Positions 31,087 through 43,188 are shown, numbered from the stretch's first letter. The stretch is 64,000 nucleotides of DNA from Garcia nutans (GCA_947685225.1 CANTUV010000008.1:43645501-43709500); one strand, 5' to 3'. Made by a program: numbers and translations. The notes: generated by a model from the letters alone, not told the origin.

Positions 31087-33598
31087 TATGCATTTGTACT
31101 TGTTGATGACTACTCAAGGTTTACATGGGTTAATTTCTTAGCTCAAAAGAATGAAACTTTCAATCATTTTAAAATATTTTCAAAAAGGGTTCAAAATAAA
31201 AAGGGCTATGTAATCTCATATATTAGAAGTGATCATGGCAAAGAATTTGAAAATGAGAACTCTGAACATTTTTACAATGAATTTGGTATTTCACACAACT
31301 TTTTGGCTCCTAGAACACCATAATAAAATGGTGTGGTTGAAAGAAAAAATAGAACATTGATTGAAATGGCGAGGACAATGCTCAATGAGTATGATTTACC
31401 ATCTTAATTTTGGGCGGAAGCTGTTAATACTGTATGGTATATTTCAAATCATATTTACAAAAGGCCTTTGATAAACAAACTTATTATGAGATATGGAATG
31501 GGAGAATATCCAAAATTTTATACCTTAGAGTGTTTGGATATGAATGCTTTATATTGAATACCAAGGAAAACTTTGGAAAATTTTCATCCAAATCGGACAA
31601 AGGCATATTTTTAGGATATTCATCATCTAGCAAAGCATATAGAGTATTTAATAAGAGAATACTAGTAGTTGAAGAATCAATGCATGTTGTTTTTGATGAA
31701 TCCTCTAAACTTTATCAAAGGAAAGGCAGTGTTCTTGATGATTTTGTAGGTATATTTGAACAACAAGAAACAATCAATGCTCCAAAGAACAATCTTAATG
31801 AATAAGAAGAAGAGTCTCAAGAGCTACCCAAAGATTGGCATTACAAGAAGGATCATCCAAAAGAACTAATCATTGGTGACACCTCAAAGGGAGTAACTAC
31901 TAGATATCAATTTGAATACTTAGATTCTAATATTGCTTTTGTTTCTCAAATTGAGCCAAAGACCATTGACGAGGCTCTTAGTGATAGGTGATTGCTATAC
32001 AAGATGAACTCAACCAATTTGAGAGAAACAAATATGGGAACTTGTTCCTAAACCTAAAGATCATCCAATTATAGGATGTAAATGGGTATATAGGAATAAG
32101 CTTGATGAAAATGGTCTCATTACTAAAAATAACTAGATTGGTAGCCAAAGGCTATAACCAAGAGGAAGGCATTGACTATGATGAGACATTTGCCCCGTAG
32201 CTAGATTAGAAGCTATTAGAATATTGCTTACATTTGCAGGTCACATGAATTTTAAACTTTTTAAAAGTGCATTTCTAAATGGGTTTATAAATGAGGAAGT
32301 TTATGTTGAACAACCTCCTAGTTTAGAAGATTATGAATTTCCAAACCATGTTTTTAAACTTACCAAAGAACTATACGGATTGAAACAAGCTCCAAGAGCT
32401 TGGTATGATAGACTTAGTGCATATTCGTTTAAAAATGAATTTTCAAAAGGTAAAGTTGACAACTCTTTTTGTTAAAAAGAAAATGCATAACATTTTGATT
32501 GTGCAAATTCATGTTGATGACATTATATTTGGTGCTACTAATGAATCTTTGTGCAAGGAATTTGCTTCATGTTTGACTAGGGAATTTGAAATGAGCATGA
32601 TGGATGAATTCAAATTCTTCCATGGACTACAAATTAAGCAATGCAAGGATGGGATCTTCATCAACCAATCCAAGTACACAAAGGAACTCCTAAAGAAGTT
32701 TGGATGGTTGCAAATAAAGTAAAAGTCCCATGAGCACATCCTTGAAACTTGACAAAGATGAAAGTGGTAAGATAGTAGATGAGAATAAATATCGAGGTAT
32801 TATCGGATCACTACTTTACTTAACCACTTCTAGACTAGATATAATGTATAATGTAGTTTGTGTGCTAGATTTCAATCTTATCTTAGGTAATCACATTTAA
32901 ATGCAACTAAAAGAATTTTAAAATACTTGAGTGTTACATTGCATTTAGGTCTATGGTATCCTAGAAACACATCATTTGACATATTAGGCTTTTCCAATAT
33001 GGATTTTGTCAGTAGCCTACTAGATAGGAAAAGTACCACTGGAGCATGTCATTTTCTTGGTGAATGCTTAGTTTCTTGGTTTAGTAAGAAACAAGTGTCG
33101 GTTGCTTTATCTACCGTAGAAGCCGAATATATTGCTACATGTTTCTGTTGCACACAAGTTCTTCGGATGAAACAATAATTGTTTGACTATGGAAAAACAT
33201 TTGATCACATTCATATTAAATGTGATAGCACTAGTGCAATCAATTTATCTAAGAACCCCATTCTGCATTCTAGGTCTAAGCATATAGACATCAAATATCA
33301 TTTTTTAAGGGCTAATGTACAAAATCACACTATAGTTTTAGAATTTGTTGAAACTCAAAATCAACTTGCAGATATTTTTACAAAACCTTTAAATGAAGAA
33401 AGAATGAATTTAATAAAACAAAATATTAGCATGATTGATGGAAAATCTCTTGCATCATCATTCCCTCTTTCCCCCAAAATCTACTTTGATCATATGAACT
33501 TAAAAATTTTTCAAAATAAAAAATGGCTCATTTTGTGTGGGTGCCCCAGTATACCAAGTTGTCACACATCACTTACTCTCTCCCGAGCCCGAGCCTAA
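31087..33598 (+). pseudogene. Outer Sirevirus pol, 3' segment (integrase to RNase H)
   Basis: Resumes at YAFVLVDDYSRFTWVNF, exactly where the 5' segment stopped. Integrase RSDHGKEFENEN is kept, then two adjacent glutamine codons before NGVVERKN have become TAA TAA. RT blocks are recognisable (KSAFLNGFINEEVYVEQPP; YGLKQAPRAWYD; the YVDD motif reads HVDD) with frameshifts between them. RNase H (DRKSTTGACHFLG, LSTVEAEYIA) and the ending LADIFTKPLNEERMN remain. The original stop appears lost, giving a longer tail. It cannot encode a working polymerase. Confidence 0.88.
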
Positions 33599-34113
33599 AA
33601 ATAATTCTCCTAAGGTTTAACATGTATTTCTACCGAGCTCGAGCTTCAAAGCATTTTTCTTCACTAAATGTACTACAGCTTGCGCGGTCCGTCAAATTCA
33701 AGAATTTCAAAATTTTCTCTACCGTTACACTCCTTTCAAGCTTGTGTGAGCACGCACTGCAAAGACAGCTCGCCAAACCAAGTTAACGGTCTCCCAACAG
33801 CTCAGGCAACCGCACAACATGTGTAACTGATTTTCTTTTGAATGCTAGAACTTTCAAAAAATTCAAAAATTTGGCCCCCAAACAGTAAAAAACGTCTAGT
33901 TTTCTAAATTTTGTTTATAAATACCTATATTTTGCATGAAAATACATCTTTACAAACTCAAAAACACACATTCAAATAGTCTTCCAAGAATTTAATTATC
34001 AATAAGAAGATTTTAAAGCTTTTTCATCAATTTGAAGTTGTTCAAAGCATCATCAACAATCTATTTCTTTCTAAATTTCTATTTTCTTTTATTTTTGTTT
34101 TTTGATTGAGGAT
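33599..34113 (+). other. Outer Sirevirus pol-ORF3 spacer with CGAGC motifs
   Basis: No gene. The spacer, with the adjoining end of pol from about 33580, contains CCGAGCCCGAGC, CCGAGCTCGAGC, AGCTCGCC and AACCGCACAAC, motif types that also recur in this element's own LTR (CCGAGC, GACCGCACACCGAGC). An LTR-like core promoter follows at 33891-33923. Confidence 0.5.
33891..33923 (+). promoter_or_regulatory. Putative ORF3 promoter in outer Sirevirus: AACGTCTA, 17 nt, TATAAATA
   Basis: AACGTCTA (33891-33898) differs by one base from the LTR box, and TATAAATA follows at 33916-33923 (spacing 17 instead of 16). Bases around it (CTAGTTT before, ACC and TATATT after) resemble the LTR promoter at 17725-17770. 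It is about 190 bp before the ORF3 ATG. Confidence 0.6.
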
Positions 34114-35510
34114 ATGGCACCCAAAACAAAAACCACCAAAAAGAAAACCATAAATAAAGGAAAAGGGATTGTCATTTTTGAACTCTAACCTCAATCGCAA
34201 CCCAAACCTAAACACTTCACTAGAAAAAGTATCCAACCACACAAACCCAAGTACAAAAATGAGGATGAGAAAACCAAGTATTATATGTTCAAGAAAAAGA
34301 CCCTTGAACCAACCAAAATGCTTGAGGAAGGGATTCTTCTAACTTTAAACATTCAAGGTGAAATCTATAGCTACCTTGATAGAATTGGGTGGAGGAAATT
34401 TGCATTTTCTAATGGGCTAGGTTACTCTAGCCTCTCAAGGGAATTCTTAATGTCTCTAAGGGTAGAGAAAAACCACAATGCACCTATAGGATTTTATGGA
34501 CTTTTTTTAGGCTTTTTGGCCAAGATTTTTCTCTCTTTTTAGAAGAATTTGAAGAAGTTTGGGGATTTCAAACTCATGGAGCTTTCTCCTACAATGATAC
34601 GGATTTTCCTTTAAAACATTATTCATCTTTTTGGAGTGAACTATCCATTGAAACCCAATACAATAATAGGTCATCCAAAGCCATCCATTTTAGGACCCTT
34701 CTCTTTTGGCTCTTGCATAGAATCATCACTTATACCAATGATGGAAATGAAAAGGTTACTCGACGTGACTTATTTTTCTTGTATGCCATTGTGCATAATG
34801 AGCTAATCTAAAGTGCAAGGTTTCTCATAGACACCTTTATACATCATGGGAAATTTAAGGCAGGAACTTTATTTCTATCTTCTCAAATTCCCAACTTGCT
34901 AGACACTTAAGACTCCTAACCCCTAAAAATCTTGCAACCATTAGTGATTCCCTTGATCCTCCCACAAACTCCATCAACCTAGACTACCTTGAACATGCTA
35001 GATGTATCCAAAAGGTTGATAATCACTATGAGTATATATTTAGTAGAAGGGGAGTTATCAAAAAGGAAAAGAAAAAGACCTAGGTACCATATTATGGAAG
35101 AAGAAGGTGAACATATCCATGTTCAAGTTGAGCATCCCCCTAAACCTTCCACCAAAGAAAAAGGTGAATCATCTAAAACCCTAAAACTTATCCTCAAAGC
35201 TATATCTTCTCTACAAAAATAATTTATTCATTTTAAGAAGGATGTCATAAAGAGAATCACAAAACTCAACAAAAAGGTTTATCTCCTTTCCCACATTCAT
35301 AATGACATATATGATTTACAAGGGAAGTTTGATCTTCTTGAATGTGAGTTAAGTGAATGGGATGTGAGTGAGCATATTGAAAATCCTTATGAAGGATCCT
35401 CACCATCGTCACATGACACCTCTCCAACTCCTTCTCTTGGTGATGATGATGAAAGAACTCCAACTCCTCCTCCACCATCACGAAAAGGAAAAGAAAAAGT
35501 TTTAGATTAA
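34114..35510 (+). pseudogene. Outer Sirevirus ORF3, broken homologue of the 465-aa protein
   Basis: Runs from ATG 34114 (MAPKTKTTKKK) to TAA 35508-35510, nearly the same length as the inner ORF3. Shared blocks in order: GWRKFAFSNGLGYSSLSREF, SFWSELSIET, HRIITYT, GNEKVTRRDLFF, FLIDTFIHH, a coiled-coil segment with HFKKDVIKRI, and YDLQGKFDLLECELSEWD. It ends in a Ser/Pro-rich basic tail instead of an acidic one. Early and internal stops (for example about 34187 and 34540) and frameshifts inactivate it. Its preservation in a diverged copy shows ORF3 is a standing component of this Sirevirus group, not a chance ORF. Confidence 0.85.
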
Positions 35511-35870
35511 TTATTTTCTTGCATTTTCTTTCAATTGGAATCAAATTTATTTTTATCTTGTATTCACTTTTATTGTTATCAATGGACTTTATCACTTTTT
35601 TACCTTAATTTTCTTTTTGCCTTTGTCAAAGGGGGGAGAAACATATATGTGATTGAATTTAAATGATTTAATTGTTTAAAGGGGGAGGTAAACTTAATTG
35701 TAACAAGAAAGAAAACAATTTGGTAGAAAAGAAAACAAATTGCATGCATCAAATGTCAAATTATCTAACATAGGGGGAGAAAATTTATTGTCATTGCATT
35801 AACTGCTTCATGCGTTTGATTATGTTTAACTTAAATTCAATTTGATTGCCAAAGTAAAAATGAGGGAGAT
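35511..35870 (+). other. 3' UTR with multiple polypurine tracts
   Basis: Purine tracts at about 35629-35642, 35678-35688, 35771-35783 and next to the LTR at 35856-35870. This mirrors the inner element and supports the Sirevirus assignment. Confidence 0.85.
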
Positions 35871-36265
35871 TGTTGAGATTTTTGGATAATTAAACTCTAT
35901 TTTGATCATTGAAAATCAAATTGATAAAGAACTAATGATTTTAATAGGTTTACTTTTGCAGAGTTAGAAACCGAGCAGCTTTGTACGATCGCCCAAATGA
36001 AATACTGAGAAATCGTACAAATGCGGCATGAGCATAGAACCAAATTGTCATATAGATCTGCCAAGATAAGAGAATCGAATAGACATACGCATGTGCCAAG
36101 CTAAAAACCAATCTGACATTTAGACTTACTGAGCAAAGAACCAAAAGAACATATAGAAGTGTCGAGCTAGATAAAGAACTGTTGAGCTAAGAGAACCAAA
36201 CTATTGAGCTAAAAGTAGTCCTATGGAATAACTGAGCAAAGCATGCAGTGCAACTTGATACCGAA
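35871..36265 (+). repeat. 3' LTR of outer Sirevirus, first part
   Basis: Begins TGTTGAGATTTTTGG like the 5' LTR. Interrupted after CCGAA by the Ogre element; continues at 49175. Confidence 0.9.
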
Positions 36266-36502
36266 TGTAGACCCTTAATTTTTGACCCAGTCTGGTCCAA
36301 TATATTTTATTTAGTCCAAAATAATTTTTGTGTTGTCCAATATATTTTAGTTACTCCAAAATAATTTTTATGGTATCTTGATTATTTTTAATATTTATTT
36401 TAGTAAAAAATGGTGAAATGAACAAAAATTAAAAAAAAATCGGCGACGGAAAAATCGGAGACTAAAAAATCATCGTCGAAAGTCAGCGCTGGCCCGTGGC
36501 TA

Positions 36503-36533
36503 TTTCGCCCGTAGGAAACTCCTGCGGGCGAAA
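36503..36533 (+). other. GC-rich 14-bp hairpin in Ogre LTR
   Basis: TTTCGCCCG / CGGGCGAAA, then a T-G pair, then AGGA/TCCT around an AAC loop. In the 3' LTR (47268-47290) the T-G pair is C-G and the stem GCCCGCAGGA pairs perfectly. Confidence 0.7.
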
Positions 36534-37290
36534 TGGCTTGCGGGCCCATTTCACCCGCAGTCTGCGGCAGCTTTTTTGCCATCGCAGTTTTTCCGCAGCA
36601 ATTTTTTTTCGCCGGTGAAATTTTTTTGAAACCTAATGCAATTAGGTTTCGGTTTCCTTTTCTTATTGAATATTGTATGCCGTGAATAATTAGAATTACC
36701 CATAGAATTCTTCTATAAATTTGGACTAAACAACACAAAAAAGAGGGGGAAAAAGGGAAGAAATTGGATAGAAACTTGGAGCAAAAGTGGAGACCGAATC
36801 TGTGAAGGAAAACCTTGGATCAAGCTGGTTTTTTGAGAGAGCCGAAAACAATTCAATTAATTCAAAGGCAAAAAGCTTGTCTTTGACCTTGTTCATCCAA
36901 GAAATAATTTTTGGTGAAACTTACAAAATAAGGTTTGAATTCTTAATTTCTTTTTATCTTTTCACAGTAGCTAAATTATCCATTGGTTTCTTTTAATTAA
37001 AAAAAAAACTTTATAACCTCAATTCACATTTTCTAAGGTTTGAAAATCTTAAATCGTGGCTTTATTTTCCAAAAGTTTAAAGCTATTAGTTTTATTTCTT
37101 CAAAACCCCCAAAACTCTAATTTACTTTCCAAATTATCAAAACCCTTAAATTATGTTCTGTTTCTTTTCAAAAAGTCCTAAAAACATCTTTTCTATTTAT
37201 AAAAACTTTAATTCGTTTGGTTTAATTTCATAAACTTCATAAAATTATCAATTGATTTACAAATTCTTAAAACTTAATTCTAAGAACACT

Positions 37291-37378
37291 AAACCCTAAT
37301 TTTAAAACACTAAACCCTAACTCAACTCCAAAACTCAAAATAATAAAACCCTAACCCCTTTAAAACCTTAAACCCTAA
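37291..37378 (+). promoter_or_regulatory. Cluster of telobox-like AAACCCTAA motifs
   Basis: At least three AAACCCTAA copies plus AAAACCCTAACCCC occur in under 100 bp, repeated in the 3' LTR (about 48056-48145). Teloboxes are known plant promoter and chromatin elements. Function here is unproven and A/T-rich context makes some copies likely by descent from simple repeats. Confidence 0.4.
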
Positions 37379-37853
37379 TTTTTTCTAAACGCTAATCCTT
37401 TAAAATTTTAAAAACCATAAAAACACAAATATTTTAATTTCACACAGTAAACTTGAAACCATAAATTAAAAGTGTTTTAAAGAGTCCAAATTCTAGTTTC
37501 ACAATTTTACATCATAAACCCTAGTTTCATGATTTCACCATCCAAATATTAATTTAGTTAATCAAAGAGCTTTATCAACCTTTTAAAACATAAAACCTTG
37601 ATCTATTTTAATTCCTTTAAAAACTTACAGTAGCTATAATTTAGATTTTTATTTGCTTTATTCGATTCTATATTTGATATGCTTTGATTTATTTTGTATG
37701 CCTTAATTTATTTAAGTATAATGCTTGGTTTATTTTATTTATCATGGATGGATGTTTACTTTCTATTGATATTTAATACCTTTAATGAATGATTCATTTA
37801 TTTTGAATAGTTATTTAGTTTTATCAATTTATTTAGGTTTCTAAATGTTGTAA

Positions 37854-38018
37854 GAGGTATGTTTCCACTTGGTGGGTACCTCATTAGTTAAATATCATGT
37901 AATTTAAATTGCTTTTTCTATTTTAGAACCAATGTAAAGGACATGTTTCTACCTTTCGGTGGGTGTCCTATTTAGGCATGGGATGTAAGGACATGTTTCC
38001 ATCTTCGGGTGGGTGTCC
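37854..38018 (+). repeat. Three variant hairpins in Ogre LTR
   Basis: GAGGTA...TACCTC (37854-37882), AGGACA...TGTCCT (37938-37969), GGACA...TGTCC (37989-38018). Each encloses TGTTTCYAYC and GGTGGG. Stems differ but pairing is kept. Also in the LTRs at 47027, 50625 and, inverted, 40620. Confidence 0.75.
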
Positions 38019-38408
38019 ATTTATTTATTTTGCCTGGACATTGATTTGATTTTAATATATCGATGCTTTATTTTAATTATTGTGTGTAATATGGATAATA
38101 TTGTTATACTTAAGAATTTTATAATATGAAGACCTATAAAGGAGGTCGGTTCCAATGAACCGAGCGTTGTGGGGGTGCTGGGCCATTTCTCACCTTCCCC
38201 ACACGTACCCAACTTTACGAACCCATTAGGGGGTTGGAGATTCCTTAGGAATCGAGTCATCCACCCCTTTCTTTTTTCCGGCCCATCCGATTGGCGACTC
38301 CATTTTCTTTGGACTTAGGTCTGTGTTCTCTAAGGCCCCGAGCATAAATAGTGCTGAAGTCGGAAGAACCATTCCATCGGGAGTGGAGGCAAAAATCCCC
38401 GCTCACAG

Positions 38409-38426
38409 TGGTGACTCCGCTAGGGA
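38409..38426 (+). other. Primer binding site, tRNA-Arg-like (Ogre type)
   Basis: TGGTGACTCCGCTAGGGA, one base inside the LTR end. It resembles the TGGCGACTCC... PBS known for Ogre elements. Confidence 0.75.
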
Positions 38427-39480
38427 TAAGAGAAGTTGATTTCATTGGTCTTTATATTATTCTATTCTTTCTTAAAATGATATTATCCATTGCATCATAT
38501 TATATTGCGTCGTGTGCGTGAGGACGCCCATGTTACCCGTGTTATGTTATGTAAGGGATACCATACTTTCACTCAAGGTATGGAGATCGAGCATGACATA
38601 ACCACTCATAGCCTTATACCATTTAGTATATACTTGCTATGGGAACCCAAGCCTTTTAACCCAAAGACTAAAGCTCATGTAATTGGCCTACTTACTTTCC
38701 TTAAGTTTTACCCCAAATGCATGTTGTTTGACTATGGTTAATTTATCTTGGCTTAAATCATGGCTTATTTGGTTTGTTCTTTTTCTAATATGACCTACGT
38801 ATAGTGTAAGCTCAAAATAAACTTTTCTTTAAAGTCCAAAAGACCAAAGCTATTTTCAAAATTTTTCAAGATGGTCTTTGGACATAAGACTTTTCTAAAA
38901 ACAAATAAAAAATTCTTTGGCCCATGGCCCAAATACTAAGCCCAAAATCCATTTTTCTAAAATCTTTTGCAATGGGCTTAGAAACAAAACTATTTTCACC
39001 CAACCTTTTCTTACAAAGAGCTTGCAAAAATATTTAGGTCAATTATGAAATACCAAAAATCAATTGTGGGCCTAGTTTACACTAAGAATAAATTAACCAT
39101 GGGCTTGTTTTTGGCATGAATCATTAGTTACCTTTTTCAAGTGAGAAATCTATTTATGATAAACCTCTTAATTTAGTTTTAATCCAATATAGCATAAAGG
39201 CTACTTTAGTTGGATAAATGGATTAAAACCTAATTAATGGGAATTATTGTGAACAGATTTCCATTTTTGAAAATATAACTATTGGTTGAAACATCCGAGG
39301 GAATTATTTGAAAACAATATACCCCATGTTGGTATTTTGTTAACCATATACCTAGGGAAAGAAACTCGCTATTCGTGTGTGGATGTTATAAGGTTGGAAG
39401 GAACATCCTAATTATCCTTGTTTGTTGTTTGTGCATACATGCATACATTTGAATCTCATATCATTGATCCTTTCTGGCTC
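38427..39480 (+). other. Ogre 5' leader, no gene supported
   Basis: AT-rich leader. The short open frames (for example about 38490) have no recognisable motif. Ogre elements often carry an extra ORF before gag, but none can be defended here. Confidence 0.5.
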
Positions 39481-40614
39481 ATGGCCCTGGATTACGATAG
39501 TTCTAAAGCTTACAACAATCTGACCTACGCCAGAGATGAAGTATCTAGCAACGACTCAATCACTTGCTCACTAAAAACAATGGAGCCCAAACAAATTTAA
39601 AGGATGGTGGATGAAGCCCTCAATGCCAAAATGGAAGAAATAAAAGAGGCCCTAGCTAAGACCGTGAAGAACCAATTGACTGTAATCTTAGAGAATCATG
39701 CCGAGGCATCTGCTAGCATTAAGAAGCCAAAGGACAAAGGGAAGACTAAAGTTGGCGAAGTGGCTTTTGATGATGAAAAGGTTATCATTGATGATGATGA
39801 TGATTGGGCTCAATACTACCAAGATGCTCAAGAGAAGAAAAAGGAACCGAAGATTGTTGAAAGATCAGCTATTGAAAAGACCGAGACATCCGATGTTGAA
39901 AAGATGATTGCAGAGTTAGAAAAGAAATTTGAGAAGAAACTGAAAACCGAAGAGATGTCCGAAGTTGACAAATTATTTGAGCTAGATGAAGAACTTCCAT
40001 ACAAATTCAAGATGCCATCCTTTACGAAGTTTGATGGAACTGAAAATCCTCACCTCCATGTGAAGCAGTATATCACTACTATGCAGTCTGCCTGAGCTAC
40101 TAAAGCTCAAACTCTGAGATATTTCATGCTCTCATTGGACCCTGTTGTCCAAAATTGGTTCAATACCTTAGATGATGGAACACAAAAAGTTGGGATGTAC
40201 TATACAAGGCCTTTATCCAACAATATGGATATAATGTTGAAATGGAAGTTACCTTAATGAAAGTTGAGTCATTAGACAAAGGCCAAATGAGAATTTTGTG
40301 GACTATGTAAAAAGGTGGAGAAATAAGGCTGCTTTGCTCAAGAAGAGGCCCGATGAATCTGATCAAATAAGGATGATTGTGAGGGGGTCCTGCCCAATCT
40401 CCATGAAAGGATGTCTCATACACTCATCCGTTACTTCAAAGATCTCCTCCAAGCTGGCCTACAAATTAAAGTGTGGGAAAGGGAGAAAAATCGCTTTTCA
40501 ATAAAAAGGAATGAGAAAGGGAACTACCAGTCGGGCAATCAAAGCACACAAAAAGAAGTTGATGTTAATGCCACTAGTCAAGTAGGAATGAGACAGTTTT
40601 TAGAATTAGGGAAG
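39481..40614 (+). pseudogene. Ogre gag, first part, broken
   Basis: A frame beginning at or before 39481 (MALDYDSSKAYNN) has TAA at 39598-39600, then continues in frame from 39604 (MVDEALNAKMEEIKEAL) through an acidic, Lys/Glu-rich coiled-coil region to the conserved gag block LPYKFKMPSFTKFDGTENP (about 39990-40050). A TGA follows at 40093-40095. After that the frame reads TLRYFMLSLDPVVQNWF, then shifts (VDYVKRWRNKAALLK). These blocks are typical of Ogre/TAT gag. The inverted solo LTR follows, and the last part resumes at 42848. Confidence 0.82.
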
Positions 40615-40619
40615 CCACT

Positions 40620-42842
40620 TGTGAGCGGGGATTTTCGCCCCCACTCCCGGTGGAATGGTTATTGCGACTTCGGCACTATTTAGGCTCGGGGCCTTAGAGA
40701 ACACAGACCTAAGTCCGGAGAAAATGGAGTCGTCACCCGGACGGGCCGGGAAAAAGAAAGAGGTGGATTACTCGATTCCTAAGGAATCCCCAACCCCCTA
40801 ATGGGTTCGGAAAGTTGGGTACGTGTGAGGAAGGTGAGAAATGGCCCAGCACCCCCACAACGCCCGGTTCATTGGAACCGGCCTCCTTTACAGGTCTTAA
40901 TATTATAAAATTCTTAAGTATAATAACATTATCCATACTACGCACAATAATTAAAAGAAAGCATCAATATATTAAAATCAAAGCAATGTCTAAACAAAGT
41001 AAATAAATGGACACCCGTCCAAGGATGGAAACATGTCCTTACATCACATTCCTAAATAGGACACCCACCAAAAAGGTAGAAACATGCCCTTTACATAGGT
41101 TCTAAAATAGAAAAGAAAATTAAATTACATGATGTTTAACTAATGAGGTACCCACCAAGTGGAAACATACCTCTTACAACTTTTGGAAATCTAAATTAAT
41201 TGATAAAAGTAAATAATCATTCATCATAAATAAATCATTCATCAAAGCTATTAATCAAAATATAAAATAAACATCCATCCATGATAAATTAAATAAATCA
41301 AGTATTGAAATTAAATAAATTAAAGCATAAGAAATAATTCAAAGCATAATCAAGTATGGAATTGAATAAAGCAAATAAAAGTCCAATTATGGCTACTGTG
41401 ACTTTTTATGGAATTAAAATAAATTAGGGTTTTATGTTTTAAAGGGTTGGTAAGACTCTTTGATTAACAAAATTATGGTTTGAATGATGATATCATGAAA
41501 CTAGAGTTTTAAACACTTTAAAATACTTTAATTTGTGATTTTTGGTTATTGGGTTCCTAAGCTACTGTGTAAAATTTAGATTTTTAGGTTTTTATCCTTT
41601 TTAATGTTTTAAAAGGATTAGGGTTCATAAAAATTAGGGTTTAAGGTTTAAAAAGGGTTAGTGTTCATTATTTTAAATTTTGGAAGTTGAATTTGGATTT
41701 GATATTTTGGAAGTTAAGGTCTCGGGTAGTGAATAATTTTTAGGAATTTGGAAATCAATTTGATATTTTCATTAAGTTTTATGAATTTAAACAAATAAAT
41801 TAAAGTTTTTATAAGTATAAAAGATGTTTTAGAAGACTTTTTGAAGGAAAAAGTACCAAGTTTAAAGTTTTCAAAGAAACAAAATTTGGTTTTGTTTTTG
41901 TTGAAGAATATGTTCAATTAGAGTTTTAAGGTTTTTAAGAAGAAAAAATAACAATTTTAAGCCTTTTGGAAGATAAACCAACGAAATAAGGTTTTTTTTT
42001 TGGCTTTAGAAAAACTAAATTAAAGTTCAAAGGTTTTTAATTTTGATTTCATAAATTTGCTATTGTGTAAAAAACAATTAAAGAAAATTAATTAACACAT
42101 ACCTTCTTTTGATGATTTCTCCAAAAACAATTCTTCTTGGATGAACTAGCTCCAAAGACAAGCCTTTTTTTTTTTCCTTTGAATCCTCTAAATCGTACTG
42201 TTGCTGCTCCAGAAAAGAGTTGAATTGAATTTCTTCTTTTCCTTCCTTGATTTGGTTTCAAATTTTCCAAACTACTCTTGGATTTTTGCCTCCTTTAAAT
42301 TAATTGCCTTTGGTCCTTATTTATAGTGGTTTGAGGTTGTTTATTCCTAATTAGCTAAGGTAAGTAATATTAATAAAAAAAAAAAGAAACCAAAACCTAA
42401 TTGGATTAGGTTTCAAAAAATTTGCGTCGGAAAATTTGCGCTGCCGAAAAAAAAACTGCTGCGGAAAAATTGCGCTGGCGAAAAAATCTGCCACAGCTGG
42501 CTGCGGCAGCGCGCGCAGAGCAGGCCAGCAAGCTATTTCGCAGGTAGAAAATTTCTGCGTGTGAAATAGCACATTGATTTCACCCGCAGGAATTTCCTGC
42601 GGGCAAAATGCCCACGGGCCTGTGCCCACAGGACCGCGCGATGATTTTTTCATCGCCGATTTTTCCGACTCCGATTTTTATTTTTATTTTTATTTGTTTA
42701 TTTCTATTTTTTATTAATAAAATTAGATACTAAAGCAAAAATTATTTAATAAAAATTATTTTGGACCAATTAGACAACAAAAATCATTTTAGACTAAATA
42801 AAACATATTGGATCGGATTGGGTCAAAAATTAAGGGTCTACA
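40620..42842 (-). repeat. Inverted solo Ogre LTR, TSD CCACT
   Basis: Runs TGTGAGCGGGG to GGGTCTACA on plus, the reverse complement of the flanking LTR type, between CCACT copies at 40615-40619 and 42843-42847. 2.22 kb. It shows more differences from the two host LTRs than they show from each other, so it came from another subfamily member. Confidence 0.92.
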
Positions 42843-42847
42843 CCACT

Positions 42848-43188
42848 ATCTTGGATTCTAAATAAGCTATAAAAGAAGGGATTGTTACAACCCTTGACTC
42901 CTCGTCCTTTGCCTAATCCTCTTCCACCTAACTTTGTTACTAATGCATTTTGCCAATTCCATCAAAGGCCTGGACATGAAACGGACAATTGTATGAAGTT
43001 GAGGCATGAGATCCAGAATTTAATTGCCTGAGCCGGACAAGCCCAATACCAAACGTAATCCATTTCCAAGGTTCAACAGGGTGCCTCCACCAGCAACCTT
43101 CATGGTTGGAAAAGGATTGGAAGAAGATTTTATCTTATCCTCCTTTCAAGATGGAAATATTGAAGATGTGAAAGGAAAAGAAGCTTAA
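42848..43188 (+). pseudogene. Ogre gag, C-terminal part with zinc-finger-like motif
   Basis: Contains LPPNFVTNAFCQFHQRPGHE and TDNCMKLRHEIQNLI, the CX2H-type finger block that ends Ogre gag, then a TGA, and PATFMVGKGLEEDF before the TAA at 43186-43188. No protease follows, so the pol deletion begins about here. Confidence 0.75.

Larger units (their letters stand above)
36266..38407 (+). repeat. 5' LTR of Ogre element
   Basis: TGTAGACCC... to ...CCCCGCTCACA. Contains a GC-rich hairpin region (about 36436-36610), AAACCCTAA motifs (about 37291-37378) and three variant hairpins (37854-38018). The open frame at 36787 is not supported as a gene. Confidence 0.9.

Noticed and set aside
37291..37378. 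Interstitial telomere repeat
   Set aside because: CCCTAAA units are not in uninterrupted tandem; scattered AAACCCTAA motifs fit LTR sequence.
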